From: Flavobacterium branchiicola
GTDB lineage: Bacteria > Bacteroidota > Bacteroidia > Flavobacteriales > Flavobacteriaceae
Direction of reading: 5' to 3'
Assembly: GCF_018383905.1 (NCBI RefSeq)
Contig: NZ_JAGYWA010000003.1
Coordinates: 274,931-338,930 of the forward strand
DNA: 64,000 bases
The position numbers were made by a program, and so were the translations under genes. The notes beneath the pieces are model-generated. The model was not told the origin of the DNA. It was given only the letters and a program-made list of their open reading frames with translations, and made no database searches. Shown in pieces: positions 29,782-39,090 of this stretch. Each line of letters begins with the position of its first letter. Position 1 is the stretch's first letter.

Positions 29782-30831
29782 TTATTCTCCAACAACATAT
29801 TCAAAACTAGGCCCCGCTACAAAACCAGGATGATTCGGATCCGGGATGGCCAGTAATTTAATAGCATATAATCGCAAAGAAAACATTAACCCCATTGCAG
29901 TATTAATTTTCTCCGGCTCTCCATTAAACGTTTCGTGCAAACTATTAAGCAATGAAGTATAGTTGTAATTAAAAAACTTACTATTAATATATGCCTGCGA
30001 ATCTTTTGGATAATCATTCATTTTAGGATTTGGCCACATATTAGGTACTAATTCCGGATTAAAAGGAATTAGAGGCTCGCCAAACATATACCCTCCGGCA
30101 GGGTCCGGTTGTATAGTTTTTCCTTTATAAATTTCTTCAAAGCGATAATAGTGTGCCAGCTCCGGAACATTTCCGTCATCTGCGGGAGTCACAAATGGAT
30201 CTGTTGTTGTTCCTTCCCCCTGATCGATAATTATGTCTATACCTCTTATAGCAGTTGCCTCATCGACAATTGGAAATAATAAGGAAGAATCATAAAATTT
30301 TTCATAGGTCATTTGATAATTAGGGTTTCCTACAAATATTGTTTTTCCTTCAGCTTTTGCTGCAGCTTCAAGTTCTGTTATTATTTCTTTTATTTTGGTA
30401 TAAAACACCCCAATAGTAATTACATTGGATACTAATAAACGATTATGAATATCAATTGGTTCTTCTGGTTCTTCAATTGACATAAAAACATCTTTGACAA
30501 GATCTAATGAAAATTTCTTGAGTGGCACCTGTAATCCATCAACTACAGAGCCTGGTAAAGGCCCCGGGTATAATGGTATAAAACCAGGTTTATTAATTAC
30601 CGGACTTCCTCCTACAGCATTTAATATGTTACAGGCAATAGATAAGTGCAGCATTTCCTCGCCAACTACAGAACCTATTAAATTCTCTATCTGATCGTTA
30701 CCAGTTTCAAAAAGTGTAAATTTTGCCGTTAAATAGGGCGGAATTGTAGAATGTTCTAACTCTATGGCAGTTTGGAGCGCATTTTTTAGATCATCAAGCG
30801 TTTCTATTTTTAGTGTTTTTAAGAATATCAT
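29782..30831 (-). CDS. Ferritin-like protein, VioB C-terminal-type (iminophenyl-pyruvate dimer synthase-like)
   Basis: A 349-residue ferritin-like protein. ALQTAIELEHSTIPPYLTAK (about 19-37) carries Glu24 and Glu26-His27. VVGEEMLHLSIACNILNAVGG carries Glu58, Glu59 and His62, a di-iron-type ExxH helix. VPELAHYYRFEEIYKG supplies a later His and Glu pair. The same pattern is found in the C-terminal half of VioB, the protein that couples two oxidised tryptophan units in violacein synthesis, and in its relatives StaD and RebD. The upstream gene supplies the other half. The gene is 23 bases after that partner. No VioA/RebO-like oxidase is in the window, so the substrate is unknown. Confidence 0.82.
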   Translation of the reverse strand: MIFLKTLKIETLDDLKNALQTAIELEHSTIPPYLTAKFTLFETGNDQIENLIGSVVGEEMLHLSIACNILNAVGGSPVINKPGFIPLYPGPLPGSVVDGLQVPLKKFSLDLVKDVFMSIEEPEEPIDIHNRLLVSNVITIGVFYTKIKEIITELEAAAKAEGKTIFVGNPNYQMTYEKFYDSSLLFPIVDEATAIRGIDIIIDQGEGTTTDPFVTPADDGNVPELAHYYRFEEIYKGKTIQPDPAGGYMFGEPLIPFNPELVPNMWPNPKMNDYPKDSQAYINSKFFNYNYTSLLNSLHETFNGEPEKINTAMGLMFSLRLYAIKLLAIPDPNHPGFVAGPSFEYVVGE

Positions 30832-30854
30832 AATTAGATTTTTATTTATGAATA

Positions 30855-32609
30855 CTATGCTTTAGTTCCATTTTTATTAATAATATCTTGTAAATAGTTG
30901 AGGATAACGGTCTTTTTATATTTAGAAAGATCTCTTGTAGCAGGCATATAATTAGGATCTTCCGGATCCTTGCTAAAAACCAAATGCAATATTTGGGCGT
31001 TATTTTCAAACACCGATCTATCGGCCAGATTAAAGATTCCTTTTGACATCAACGGATATAAATTGGCATATTGCTGCATAATGGGTTGTATAAAGTTATC
31101 CCAGTCAGGTACTATTTCTGTGGCTGGAGCACCCGAGTAAATCAAAAGACTAATAAAATTAGATTGATTACAATCAGCAAAAGTTTGTGTACTTAGGTTG
31201 TACGAAATCCCATATATCTGTCCATCAATGTATACTCTGGGATTTCCAGGATCGGGAGCTACAAACTCCAGTGTTGCTTGTCCGTTAGCATCTGTTGTAA
31301 TTTCAACTGGTTTTTTCCCTGTAAAATACGGTATAGGTGGGGTACCTATTTCTGGTACCACAGGTGGTGGTGGCGAAAAAAGCAACTTTTGTGTATCATC
31401 CTGCATCTGAATAACTGCATTTGGAAGCGCTTTTCCAAGATGAGTTGCATAAAAATCAACCTTACAAGTATCTTCCGGATCTAAGCGGAATACAAATTTA
31501 TCAGCACAAACGTAATCGACAGATTCCACATAAATTGGTGTTCCGCTTAAAGATTTTTTTAAGCTAAAAACATTATCAAGACTATCTACCATGTTCGTAA
31601 TAATACTTAATGGATATTGGTTGATAAGATTCAATTGTTCTTCTGAAAGGGGAAAAGTAAAAATTCCTGATGTACCCATATACCAGTCAGGGCTTGAATA
31701 ATTGATTTGTCCAATGACAGATATCCCTGTGTTGGTATTGATAACAAGATGCATATCTGTAATTGAATTAACTACACCGCCGGTTGTAAATTGTATTGCA
31801 TTACCAAAATCAAGCACAACTTGTTTCAATTCTTCATTTACTAATGCAGTAGCAAAATTGTAAGTTTGTGATTGTCCTTGCGGTAAATTTTGAGAAAGTG
31901 GATTTGGGAATAATTGTCTCCCCAATACAAAATGTTTAGGTTCGGTACTATTAGAAGGTCCTATTGAACCAGCTATCCTTCCTAATGTAAATTGCGCAGA
32001 GGTATTATCTCCAACATATCTATCAACAGTAAACTGTATTGATAATTGATCTGCACTTACTGCTTTTAACTCATTTAGATATCTCGAGTTAGATATTCCA
32101 AAATTCCAATCTATATTTTTTATAATAGACTGATAACTTGCTGCTGCTGCCGAGTCAAAGGATTGATCAACCGATCTTGAAAACCAAATATTGGTAAAGG
32201 CTGCCACTTCATAATCTCCTTTCATGAGCGTATTACCCTCATTACTTACAATGCGTACAACAAAACCCCAAAGCTCAGAAACCATTTGCTGCTGAGTATC
32301 TAAATCTACAATTTTACCTGCAGTACGCGCATCCGTATCCATGATAGACATGCCAATGATAGGATCTAATAGTGGATTATCGGTACTTGTACCATCCTGA
32401 TAGGTAACACTGGTAATTTTACAACCTAGAAATCGCCAGTTTCCAGTGCCGTCAGGATTCCACCAGCCGTTTTCCTGACCCGAACCATAATTTTGATACT
32501 TTGGTTCAAATGTTTCATTGTTAAAATGTGTAGGGTCATTATTTACAGTCGAAGGATCGGCCTGAAATTGCCCTGAAAATGTAAGACGTGGGACGTTTAG
32601 ATATGACAT
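30855..32609 (-). CDS. VioB N-terminal-like protein (separate polypeptide)
   Basis: 584 residues with no signal peptide. The start MSYLNVPRLTFSGQFQADPS resembles the VioB opening. The end contains YPLMSKGIFNLADR and YMPATRDLSKYKKTVILNYL, which line up with VioB as I remember it (YPFMSDKVFSLADR and YMPSTRELSAPKARLFLKYL). In VioB these residues lie just before the ferritin-like half, which here is encoded by the next gene. A beta-rich domain near 440-490 (ATLEFVAPDPGNPRVYIDG) is similar to a Big/transthyretin-like fold. It is the first gene of the nine-gene operon. The homology is read by eye and the function is inferred. Confidence 0.78.
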   Translation of the reverse strand: MSYLNVPRLTFSGQFQADPSTVNNDPTHFNNETFEPKYQNYGSGQENGWWNPDGTGNWRFLGCKITSVTYQDGTSTDNPLLDPIIGMSIMDTDARTAGKIVDLDTQQQMVSELWGFVVRIVSNEGNTLMKGDYEVAAFTNIWFSRSVDQSFDSAAAASYQSIIKNIDWNFGISNSRYLNELKAVSADQLSIQFTVDRYVGDNTSAQFTLGRIAGSIGPSNSTEPKHFVLGRQLFPNPLSQNLPQGQSQTYNFATALVNEELKQVVLDFGNAIQFTTGGVVNSITDMHLVINTNTGISVIGQINYSSPDWYMGTSGIFTFPLSEEQLNLINQYPLSIITNMVDSLDNVFSLKKSLSGTPIYVESVDYVCADKFVFRLDPEDTCKVDFYATHLGKALPNAVIQMQDDTQKLLFSPPPPVVPEIGTPPIPYFTGKKPVEITTDANGQATLEFVAPDPGNPRVYIDGQIYGISYNLSTQTFADCNQSNFISLLIYSGAPATEIVPDWDNFIQPIMQQYANLYPLMSKGIFNLADRSVFENNAQILHLVFSKDPEDPNYMPATRDLSKYKKTVILNYLQDIINKNGTKA

Positions 32610-32820
32610 AGGGTTTACATATTTGGATTAAACAAGTTTTATATTTTTAGTTAATTAGTGGTATTTAAAATAGTATGCCAGGCACTGTTTCTTACAAGTT
32701 TCCCAACAAAAAATAAGTATTTATTACAAAGAGAAAAACAAACAAAAAAGTCATTTGTCTTTTATAAAGCTGCTATTAATACGTTGATTTCTTGAGGTAA
32801 ATTTATATAGTTTTCTTACA

Positions 32821-32851
32821 AAAAAAAACAGGTAAAAATACCTGTTTTTTT
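32821..32851. terminator. Bidirectional rho-independent terminator
   Basis: A run of A, the stem ACAGGTA/TACCTGT with an AAA loop, then a run of T. The symmetry lets it work on either strand. It probably ends minus-strand transcripts coming from the 187-residue gene before the VioB-like operon. Confidence 0.75.
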
Positions 32852-33093
32852 ATACATCACTGATATTCTTTACTTTAAAAGAGAATTTATAACTTCTGCT
32901 GCCCCCCCACTTGTAAAGAATTCCCGAAGTGAATATGTAGTCCATACTATAGCCACATCACGGATAAAAAGTAAAATATTCCTTCGGGAGTTTTTGCCTT
33001 TTTAGCGACTAAAAGCTTAGGCAGTATCAATCATAAGCGGTGTTTACTTTTTCATTAACGGAATATATTCCGTTCCACATTCACCAAATATTT

Positions 33094-33276
33094 TTAATGG
33101 TTTGTTGAATTTCCAGTATTTTGTAATTTCAGTCTATCTTTAAAAATTAGAAAAGGAATACCTTTTAGGTTCTGTTTTTCATTTTCATCTCTGTATTCAT
33201 CCCATACGATTCCTTCAAGCGCAAGATAACTACGATTATTGATAAAATAAATTTTGACAAAAAACAGGATAAATCG
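33094..33276 (-). pseudogene. Possible 3' remnant of a lost gene
   Basis: An open frame of 60 codons between stops with no ATG start. It reads RFILFFVKIYFINNRSYLAL, then EGIVWDEYRDENEKQNLKGI, and ends FKDRLKLQNTGNSTNH. The composition looks like real protein rather than noise: charged and aromatic residues alternate, and there is a hydrophobic lead. No start codon or upstream continuation was found, so it may be the tail of a deleted gene. I do not recognise the family. Confidence 0.3.
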
Positions 33277-33324
33277 TTATAACTGCTCGCTGCAAAATCC
33301 TGATTTTTAAGGATTATGAAACGC

Positions 33325-33888
33325 TTATGTTGCAACAGAATCCATCAAATTCTTTTTCTTGATTTTCTCCACTCCCCTTTCTCTCATTAATTCTACTGCA
33401 TCCAGCATTTTGATTAAATAAATATAAGGCGTCATCAGGTCAGCGCCGGGATCATCGGCATGGGGAGATAAGGAAAGCTCCGTGATTTGACGCAGAAACA
33501 ATTCAAATTCTTCAGGAGGTTTTTCTTTAAATGCTTTTTGAAATACAATAAAAGGATTATCGTATTCTTCTTTCGTTAGCGAAGAAAACCTAAAAACCGT
33601 TTCAGAGCGCAAAGATTCTTTTAGCATCCATTTTTTACTTTTGTCTTTTAGGCAAAAACACACTTTTATAAAAGAGCTAAAAGCCGTATACAAGATAAAA
33701 ACATCTGAAGGGTTGTCTTGTTTGTAGACTTCATTTTTATAACTGTACGTGACCACTTCGCTTAAATTCTGTTTGTAATAATCCAGATGTGCAAAGTGAA
33801 AAAAGGCTTTAATTACCTTAAATGGATTTCCTGCTACATCTCCTGCCCAAAAGCTGGTTTCGTATGCTGTTTCATTATTCTTCATCAT
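33325..33888 (-). CDS. Hypothetical protein
   Basis: 187 residues, beginning with two consecutive Met codons. No signal peptide or membrane span is seen. The N-terminal part is rich in aromatic residues (AFFHFAHLDYYKQN), the middle has VCFCLKDKSKKWMLKESLR, and the C-terminus is basic (EKIKKKNL). I do not recognise a domain. It is a single gene, divergent from the XRE regulator 153 bases away, so the two could share regulation. The frame is well conserved in composition, so I regard it as real. Confidence 0.65.
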   Translation of the reverse strand: MMKNNETAYETSFWAGDVAGNPFKVIKAFFHFAHLDYYKQNLSEVVTYSYKNEVYKQDNPSDVFILYTAFSSFIKVCFCLKDKSKKWMLKESLRSETVFRFSSLTKEEYDNPFIVFQKAFKEKPPEEFELFLRQITELSLSPHADDPGADLMTPYIYLIKMLDAVELMRERGVEKIKKKNLMDSVAT

Positions 33889-33999
33889 AATTATGTTTAA
33901 AATTCTGAAGCTAAATTCTATTCTTTCAAAAGGATATCCTATTCTAAAAACAGATATATTATCTTACAAAAATAGCTGCATTTTTATAGTATATTTTTC

Positions 34000-34007
34000 T
34001 ATCTTTG
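34000..34007 (+). promoter_or_regulatory. -7 promoter element for the XRE-type regulator
   Basis: TATCTTTG is a full match to TAnnTTTG and lies 34 bases before the ATG at 34042, a normal distance. The -33 element is not clear. Confidence 0.5.
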
Positions 34008-34041
34008 AAATTCAGGATTTTTAGAAAAATTGATATTTATT

Positions 34042-34446
34042 ATGGAGCAGAAAATACATCAGGGAAGAAACGTAAAACGCTTTAGAGAAATGCTTAACAT
34101 AAAGCAGGAAGCATTGGCTTATGATCTGGGTGAAGACTGGAACCAAAAGAAAATTTCTATGCTGGAACAGAAAGAGGTTATTGAAGACAATTTGCTAAAA
34201 CAAATCTCTGCAGTATTAAAAATTCCTGTTGAAGCTTTTCAGAATTTTGATGAAGAACAAGCAATAAATATTATTTCTAATACTTTTCATGAAGGAGCAT
34301 TCATCGGTAATTCTGGTGGTACTTATAATGTTAATCCATTGCTAGAAATTTTAAAGCTTCACGAAGAAAAGATTGCTTTGTATGAAAGGATGTTGAAGGA
34401 GAAAGAGGAAATGATGGTTAGGCTTGAGAAATTGATTGGTAAATAA
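34042..34446 (+). CDS. XRE-type helix-turn-helix protein with C-terminal coiled coil
   Basis: 134 residues from the ATG at 34042; a TTG at 34030 would add four residues but is less likely. Residues 1-65 form an HTH_3-like domain (GRNVKRFREMLNIKQEALAYDLG, then WNQKKISMLEQKEVIEDNLLKQISAVLKIPVEAF). A Gly-rich linker (FIGNSGGTYNVNP) leads to a Glu/Lys-rich coiled coil (LKLHEEKIALYERMLKEKEEMM). This architecture is common in small Bacteroidota regulators. It is convergent with the ATPase/TPR gene. It is the only regulator near that pair, so it might bind the palindromes upstream of the pair, but this is untested. Confidence 0.82.
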   Translation: MEQKIHQGRNVKRFREMLNIKQEALAYDLGEDWNQKKISMLEQKEVIEDNLLKQISAVLKIPVEAFQNFDEEQAINIISNTFHEGAFIGNSGGTYNVNPLLEILKLHEEKIALYERMLKEKEEMMVRLEKLIGK

Positions 34447-34472
34447 TTGTTTATTAAGATATATTAAAACAC

Positions 34473-34501
34473 AAAAAAGAGACTTTAGAGTCTCTTTTTT
34501 T
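34473..34501. terminator. Rho-independent terminator after the XRE gene
   Basis: The stem AAAAGAGACT/AGTCTCTTTT with a TTAG loop is followed by seven T. It lies 27 bases after the stop. The A-run on the other side lets it also serve the convergent ATPase/TPR gene. Confidence 0.8.
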
Positions 34502-34577
34502 GTTTTGGAAATACTCGAAAGTATAAATGTTATAATTTAAATATAGATCATTTTATAAATGTTTTAAATTTCATTAA

Positions 34578-37500
34578 TTAATACTTCTCAATAATCTTCA
34601 TTATTTTTCTTGCTGGATCTCGTATTTCGACTGCTTTACTATTTAGATAATCTTCGCTATTTTTTTCGGTTAATGCCTTAATCGCTACATAATATGGCGC
34701 CAAAATAGTATCAAAACCATTATGTTCTAGAACAGATAAAAACCAATTAGCATACCCTAATTTAACAATTACTGCTCCAAAACGCCACCAATCATCTTGA
34801 GTATTAGAAGGAAAACCTTCCTCTAAACGGCTGAATGCTTTTTCAAGATATTCTTTTGCAATACCTTCATTTCTCTTATACAATTCAAACAAAGTTTTAT
34901 TTAGCCAGTAAGAATCCTCTATTTCTGGAATAATTTCAAGTTGATTAAAATACTGTTCCGCCGTCGTTTGTTTATTCAATTTATCTCTATAGAGAAAAAC
35001 TAAATTGAATTTTGAATAAAAATTCATGCGATCTATTTCAATAGCTTTTAAATATGCCTTTTCAGCATTATCATAATCTTGTAAATAATCTTGATAAAGA
35101 TTTCCTAAACTATTCCATAATTCAAAATCATTATCAACTAATTCAATTCCCTTTATATAAGCGTTCTCTGCTTTCACATAATCTTCAAAATAATCTCGAT
35201 AAAGACCACCTAAGCTTACCCAAGAAAAAGAATCTTTCCCATCCAATTCAATAGCCTTTAAATAAGTTTTTTCTGCTTTATTATAATCTTTCAAATCATT
35301 TTGATAAAGAACACCCAAGCTTACCCAAGAAATAGAATCTTTTCCATCCAATTCAATAGCTTTTAAATAAGCTTCTTCTGCTTTATTATAATCTTTCAAA
35401 TCATTATGATAAAGAACACCCAAGTTTACCCAAGAAATAGAATCTTTTCCATCCAATTCAATAGCTCTTAAATAGGCTTCTTCTGCTTTATTATAATCTT
35501 TCAAATCATTTTGATAAAGAATACCTAGGCTTACCCAAGAAATAGAATCTTTTCCATCCAATTCAATAGCTTTTAAATAAGCTTCTTCTGCTTTACTATA
35601 ATTTTTCAAATCATTTTGATAAAGAACACCAAGGCTTAACCAAGAAAAAGAATCTTTTCCATCAAATTCAATAGCTTTTAAATAAGCTTCTTCTGCTTTA
35701 CTATAATCTTTCAAATCATTTTGATAAAGAAAACCCAATCCGAAATATTGAGCAGACGTTTTTCCATCCAATTCAATAGCTTTTAAAAAGGCTTGTTCCG
35801 CCTTTCCATATTCTTTAAAATAATCACTTTGATAGATAGTCCCTAACGCTGTCCATGGCAAATAATCCTTTCCATTCAATTCAATAGCTTTTAAAAAGGC
35901 TTGTTCCGCCTTTCCATATTCTTTAAAATGATCATCTCTATAAAGAATTCCTAAATTAATCCAGGCTTGAGAATCATTTTTATCTAGAATGGCCATTTGC
36001 AAATATGCTTTTAGAGCTTTATCATATTCATTTAAATAGTTTTGATAAAGAGTTCCTAATCTTGCCCATGCGAGAGAATCATTTTCATCCAATTCAATAG
36101 CTTTTAAATACGCTTTCTCTGACTTTTCATATTCTTTAAAAAAATCTTCGCAATAAATATTCCCTAAAACAATCCATGCAAAATAATGATTTCTATTTAA
36201 ATCAATCGCTTTCAAAAGTGCTTGTTCTGCTTTCTCATACTCTCCAAAATAGTCTTCCAAATAAAGAATTCCTAAATTGACCCATAAGTCTGCATTATTT
36301 ATATCTAAATCAATCGCTTTCAAAAACGCTTTTTTTGACTTTTCATATTCTTCAAAATAATCTTCTTGATAAAGAATTCCTAATTTAATCCATGTTTTAA
36401 CATCATTTTCATTCTCCGTTAATTTTTTCAAGAAACTTTTTTCTAATTCAACATATCCTAGTTCTTCCTTGTCAATTTCATTACCTTCTAACAAACCAAA
36501 CTGTTTTAAAACTTCGGGATTTTCTTTAGCCTCATCTTTTAAATCTTTATAACATTTGTCAGTAAGTTGTTTTTTCAAATCTTTATCTTTTAAGACTTCT
36601 GCCATTGCCAAGTTATACACAATATGATTTAAACTCTTACTTTCTAATTTTAAGCTGTTCTTAGCCATTATATGCAAATCATCGCCATAAAAAGTCTCCA
36701 AAAATTTTGACAAACAATACAATTCCTTTTTCTGTCTGCGACTACTTCTACGCATTAAAAACCAGATATTAAAAAATCGTTCACTAATTTGATAAGCATT
36801 CCCTTTGGCTTTATAAGCATCCAATCTTTCTATCCATCCTATTTCAACCAATCGTTTCAACTGAGGAGATAATTGATTATTTTCCAATCTGGTTTCCGTC
36901 CTTAATTGTTCCAAATTCATTGGATCCCAATGCAAGGCTATAGCATCAACAATAATTTGCATTTGTACTGACAGTTCTTCAAATCTTGCTTTATATAATG
37001 GTGTAATTTCATCTAATAACGCCTCTAAATCATCATTAATTTCTTTTGAAAATCCTTTTACAATAATTTTAAAAAGCATCACAGCTGTTCTTGGATTCCC
37101 GCCCGTAAGTTGGTGTATCGTTTTTAAACGAGCTATCTCGTCGTGAATATTTACTAAAATTTCTTCCGCATTAGTCACTTTTGCCAGATTATTTAAAATA
37201 TCCAAAAGCTCTTCAAAACTTAATTTGTTCAGATAACTAATTTGAAAGGCGTCATAAAAAGGTGCACCATAATTATAAGTATCTTCAATCTCAACCGCAC
37301 TTGCTCCAATAAGGATTGGTGCATCATTTTGCATCAACCAAGCCCGCAAAGTATGTTGCTCGCTTTTATCTAATCTATCAAAAATAAAACTCATATTATC
37401 AATTAATAACACCGGTCTTTTACCTATTTTTTTTGACATTTCAATCAAAAACTGAAAAGCTTGTTTAGCTAAATCTTCTACATTTTTGATTTTTTGAAGC

Positions 37501-37892
37501 TCTTTAACTTTTGAGTCAATTAATCTTACTTCCTCTTTCATTTTTAACAATTCCAAAACATCGGCTAAGGCATCTAAACTATTCAGCCAGAACTCTGATA
37601 AATTGTTCAAATTGTATTGCTCTTCTGGAAAAAGCAAAGGCACAAAATTGGAATTATCTTTTCTTAATTCTACCTCTATTCTTTTCAGCAAAGTGCTTTT
37701 CCCCATTCCTCTTTGACCTATAAACAAATAGTGTTGCGGAATACTATTGGGGTTTTCTTTACTTATTTTATCTATCAATAACTGAAAGTATTTTTGTCTC
37801 ACAACAAACAAACTTTGAACTGCTTCATCATCCAATCTCTGTGGATTGTACAAGCCTAATTGACTTAATGATATGTGTTTTATCTTATCCAT
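34578..37892 (-). CDS. AAA/STAND-type ATPase with about 14 C-terminal TPR-like repeats
   Basis: 1104 residues. Walker A is GQRGMGKST (59-67) and Walker B is VLLIDN (161-166), followed by a winged-helix-like region (about 300-400) ending in FFNIWFLMRRSSRRQKKE. Residues about 485-965 hold some 14 repeats of 35-37 residues of the form KAEEAYLKAIELDGKDSIS plus WVSLGVLYQNDLKDY. The TPR consensus W-LG-Y-A-Y-KAI is visible, but each unit carries one extra residue. Several central units are nearly identical in DNA. The ATG overlaps the preceding ATPase stop by one base (TAATG), so the two are translationally coupled. The architecture (NTPase plus repeat sensor) recalls STAND signalling and defence proteins. 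The function is unknown. Confidence 0.85.
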   Translation of the reverse strand: MDKIKHISLSQLGLYNPQRLDDEAVQSLFVVRQKYFQLLIDKISKENPNSIPQHYLFIGQRGMGKSTLLKRIEVELRKDNSNFVPLLFPEEQYNLNNLSEFWLNSLDALADVLELLKMKEEVRLIDSKVKELQKIKNVEDLAKQAFQFLIEMSKKIGKRPVLLIDNMSFIFDRLDKSEQHTLRAWLMQNDAPILIGASAVEIEDTYNYGAPFYDAFQISYLNKLSFEELLDILNNLAKVTNAEEILVNIHDEIARLKTIHQLTGGNPRTAVMLFKIIVKGFSKEINDDLEALLDEITPLYKARFEELSVQMQIIVDAIALHWDPMNLEQLRTETRLENNQLSPQLKRLVEIGWIERLDAYKAKGNAYQISERFFNIWFLMRRSSRRQKKELYCLSKFLETFYGDDLHIMAKNSLKLESKSLNHIVYNLAMAEVLKDKDLKKQLTDKCYKDLKDEAKENPEVLKQFGLLEGNEIDKEELGYVELEKSFLKKLTENENDVKTWIKLGILYQEDYFEEYEKSKKAFLKAIDLDINNADLWVNLGILYLEDYFGEYEKAEQALLKAIDLNRNHYFAWIVLGNIYCEDFFKEYEKSEKAYLKAIELDENDSLAWARLGTLYQNYLNEYDKALKAYLQMAILDKNDSQAWINLGILYRDDHFKEYGKAEQAFLKAIELNGKDYLPWTALGTIYQSDYFKEYGKAEQAFLKAIELDGKTSAQYFGLGFLYQNDLKDYSKAEEAYLKAIEFDGKDSFSWLSLGVLYQNDLKNYSKAEEAYLKAIELDGKDSISWVSLGILYQNDLKDYNKAEEAYLRAIELDGKDSISWVNLGVLYHNDLKDYNKAEEAYLKAIELDGKDSISWVSLGVLYQNDLKDYNKAEKTYLKAIELDGKDSFSWVSLGGLYRDYFEDYVKAENAYIKGIELVDNDFELWNSLGNLYQDYLQDYDNAEKAYLKAIEIDRMNFYSKFNLVFLYRDKLNKQTTAEQYFNQLEIIPEIEDSYWLNKTLFELYKRNEGIAKEYLEKAFSRLEEGFPSNTQDDWWRFGAVIVKLGYANWFLSVLEHNGFDTILAPYYVAIKALTEKNSEDYLNSKAVEIRDPARKIMKIIEKY
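35239..35870. repeat. 105-bp tandem coding repeats within the TPR region
   Basis: The words CCATCCAATTCAATAG (with minor changes) recur at about 35239, 35344, 35449, 35554, 35659 and 35764, exactly 105 bases apart, the length of one 35-residue TPR unit. The intervening DNA is also nearly the same, which suggests recent duplication. Repeat number may differ between strains. Confidence 0.85.
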
Positions 37893-39064
37893 TATTTTAC
37901 AAATCTATTAAACCAAAAATCTCTTAATAGCGGAGAACGAAAAGCATATTTAATTTCATCATCAACTAAATAACCATCATTTTTCAGCATGTACAATAAT
38001 TTATTAATTAAAGTTTCTGTTTTATCAGAATCATTAATTTTTGAATTTAAAACGGAGAATAAAGAATTTCTACTTTCACCTTCTTTGTTCATTGACATTT
38101 TTTTAAGAAGTTCTCGAGCATAAATTTCTAAATCACCATAATCATTTAATCTTTCTTCCCAAGTGTTTAAATTTTTTTCATCTATCAACTGGTTGTATGC
38201 TTCATCTACTGTTTCAATACAAATTAACCTGTCATTTACTTTAATTAAATGATTAATTTTTGAGAATAAAATCTGAATAAAATAAGGTAATAGCCATCCT
38301 ATTTTTTCTAGTATATAATCTGAAATTTCATCTGAAAAAATTAAATTTTCAGAAACTGCCAGTTCCTGCACAAATTCGTTTGCTTGTAAAGGTGTAAATG
38401 CACCTAACGGAAAAGAATTAACATCATTAAAAGTATAACTTAAATTATGCTGATTAGTAAAATTATCAATACCAATAGAACTACAGAAAATCCACCTAAT
38501 TTTTGTACCGGAAACCTGCCTAAAACTGCGCAACCAATTCAAGAAAAATTCAGCATTCTTCTTTCCGTTTTCAGAATCATTTTCTAAAAAACTACTTAAC
38601 AAAACAGTTAATTCATCAACCATAATTAAGGTTTCCTTATCATGTTCAATCAGTGATTTTAGTTTTTCGTAAACATCACTTTTATTAGATTTCCATTCTA
38701 AAGATGCTTGTGCTCCACCAAATTCAATTGAAGTCTTTATACTAGAAAGAATTTTTTCCAATTTTTCGCCCGATTCACTTTTTACCTTATTCCACCAACT
38801 TTGCTGAGTTAAATGATCAATAAATTTTTTAACAAATCCTTCTTCTGATTTTATCTCTTCAAGATTTATTTCCAAAACATTCCATCCTTCTCCTTTTGCT
38901 GTGTTCAACATTTTTTTAGCAAAGGAAGATTTTCCAACTCTTCTTGGTGCTGATAATATCAAGGAATTACCTTTTTTTATCGAATTCCATGCATGATCCA
39001 ATTCCTTTTCTCTTCCGAAAAAATTCGCTCCTTCAACAGGAGAACCAGTTATATTATTAATCAT
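37892..39064 (-). CDS. AAA/STAND-type ATPase, first gene of a coupled pair
   Basis: 390 residues with FFGREKELDHAW near the start, as in NTPases of the STAND and archaeal ATPase classes. Walker A is APRRVGKSS (39-47), Walker B is TLIMVDE (145-151), and a sensor-like segment RWIFCSSIGIDNF follows near 195-205. The C-terminal half (about 290-390) looks like winged-helix DNA-binding or lid subdomains, ending DEIKYAFRSPLLRDFWFNRF. There is no membrane segment or effector domain. It is the promoter-proximal gene, with two overlapping palindromes 30-60 bases upstream. Together with the TPR ATPase it forms a two-gene unit. I do not know a named system with exactly this pair. Confidence 0.85.
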   Translation of the reverse strand: MINNITGSPVEGANFFGREKELDHAWNSIKKGNSLILSAPRRVGKSSFAKKMLNTAKGEGWNVLEINLEEIKSEEGFVKKFIDHLTQQSWWNKVKSESGEKLEKILSSIKTSIEFGGAQASLEWKSNKSDVYEKLKSLIEHDKETLIMVDELTVLLSSFLENDSENGKKNAEFFLNWLRSFRQVSGTKIRWIFCSSIGIDNFTNQHNLSYTFNDVNSFPLGAFTPLQANEFVQELAVSENLIFSDEISDYILEKIGWLLPYFIQILFSKINHLIKVNDRLICIETVDEAYNQLIDEKNLNTWEERLNDYGDLEIYARELLKKMSMNKEGESRNSLFSVLNSKINDSDKTETLINKLLYMLKNDGYLVDDEIKYAFRSPLLRDFWFNRFVK

Positions 39065-39090
39065 AGTTTACATATTTTTAAGCTACAAAT

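Larger units (their letters stand above)
32610..33324. other. Gene-poor region with a terminator hairpin and a gene fragment
   Basis: About 715 bases between the VioB-like operon and the 187-residue hypothetical gene. It contains a strong hairpin (32821-32851) and, on the minus strand, a truncated reading frame (33094-33276). An inverted repeat GGAATATATTCC (33059-33070) is also visible. Nothing else is supported. Confidence 0.5.

Noticed and set aside
35239..35870. Regular repeats that could be taken for a CRISPR array
   Set aside because: The period is 105 bases with no unique spacers, and the repeats are in frame inside a TPR-encoding gene.
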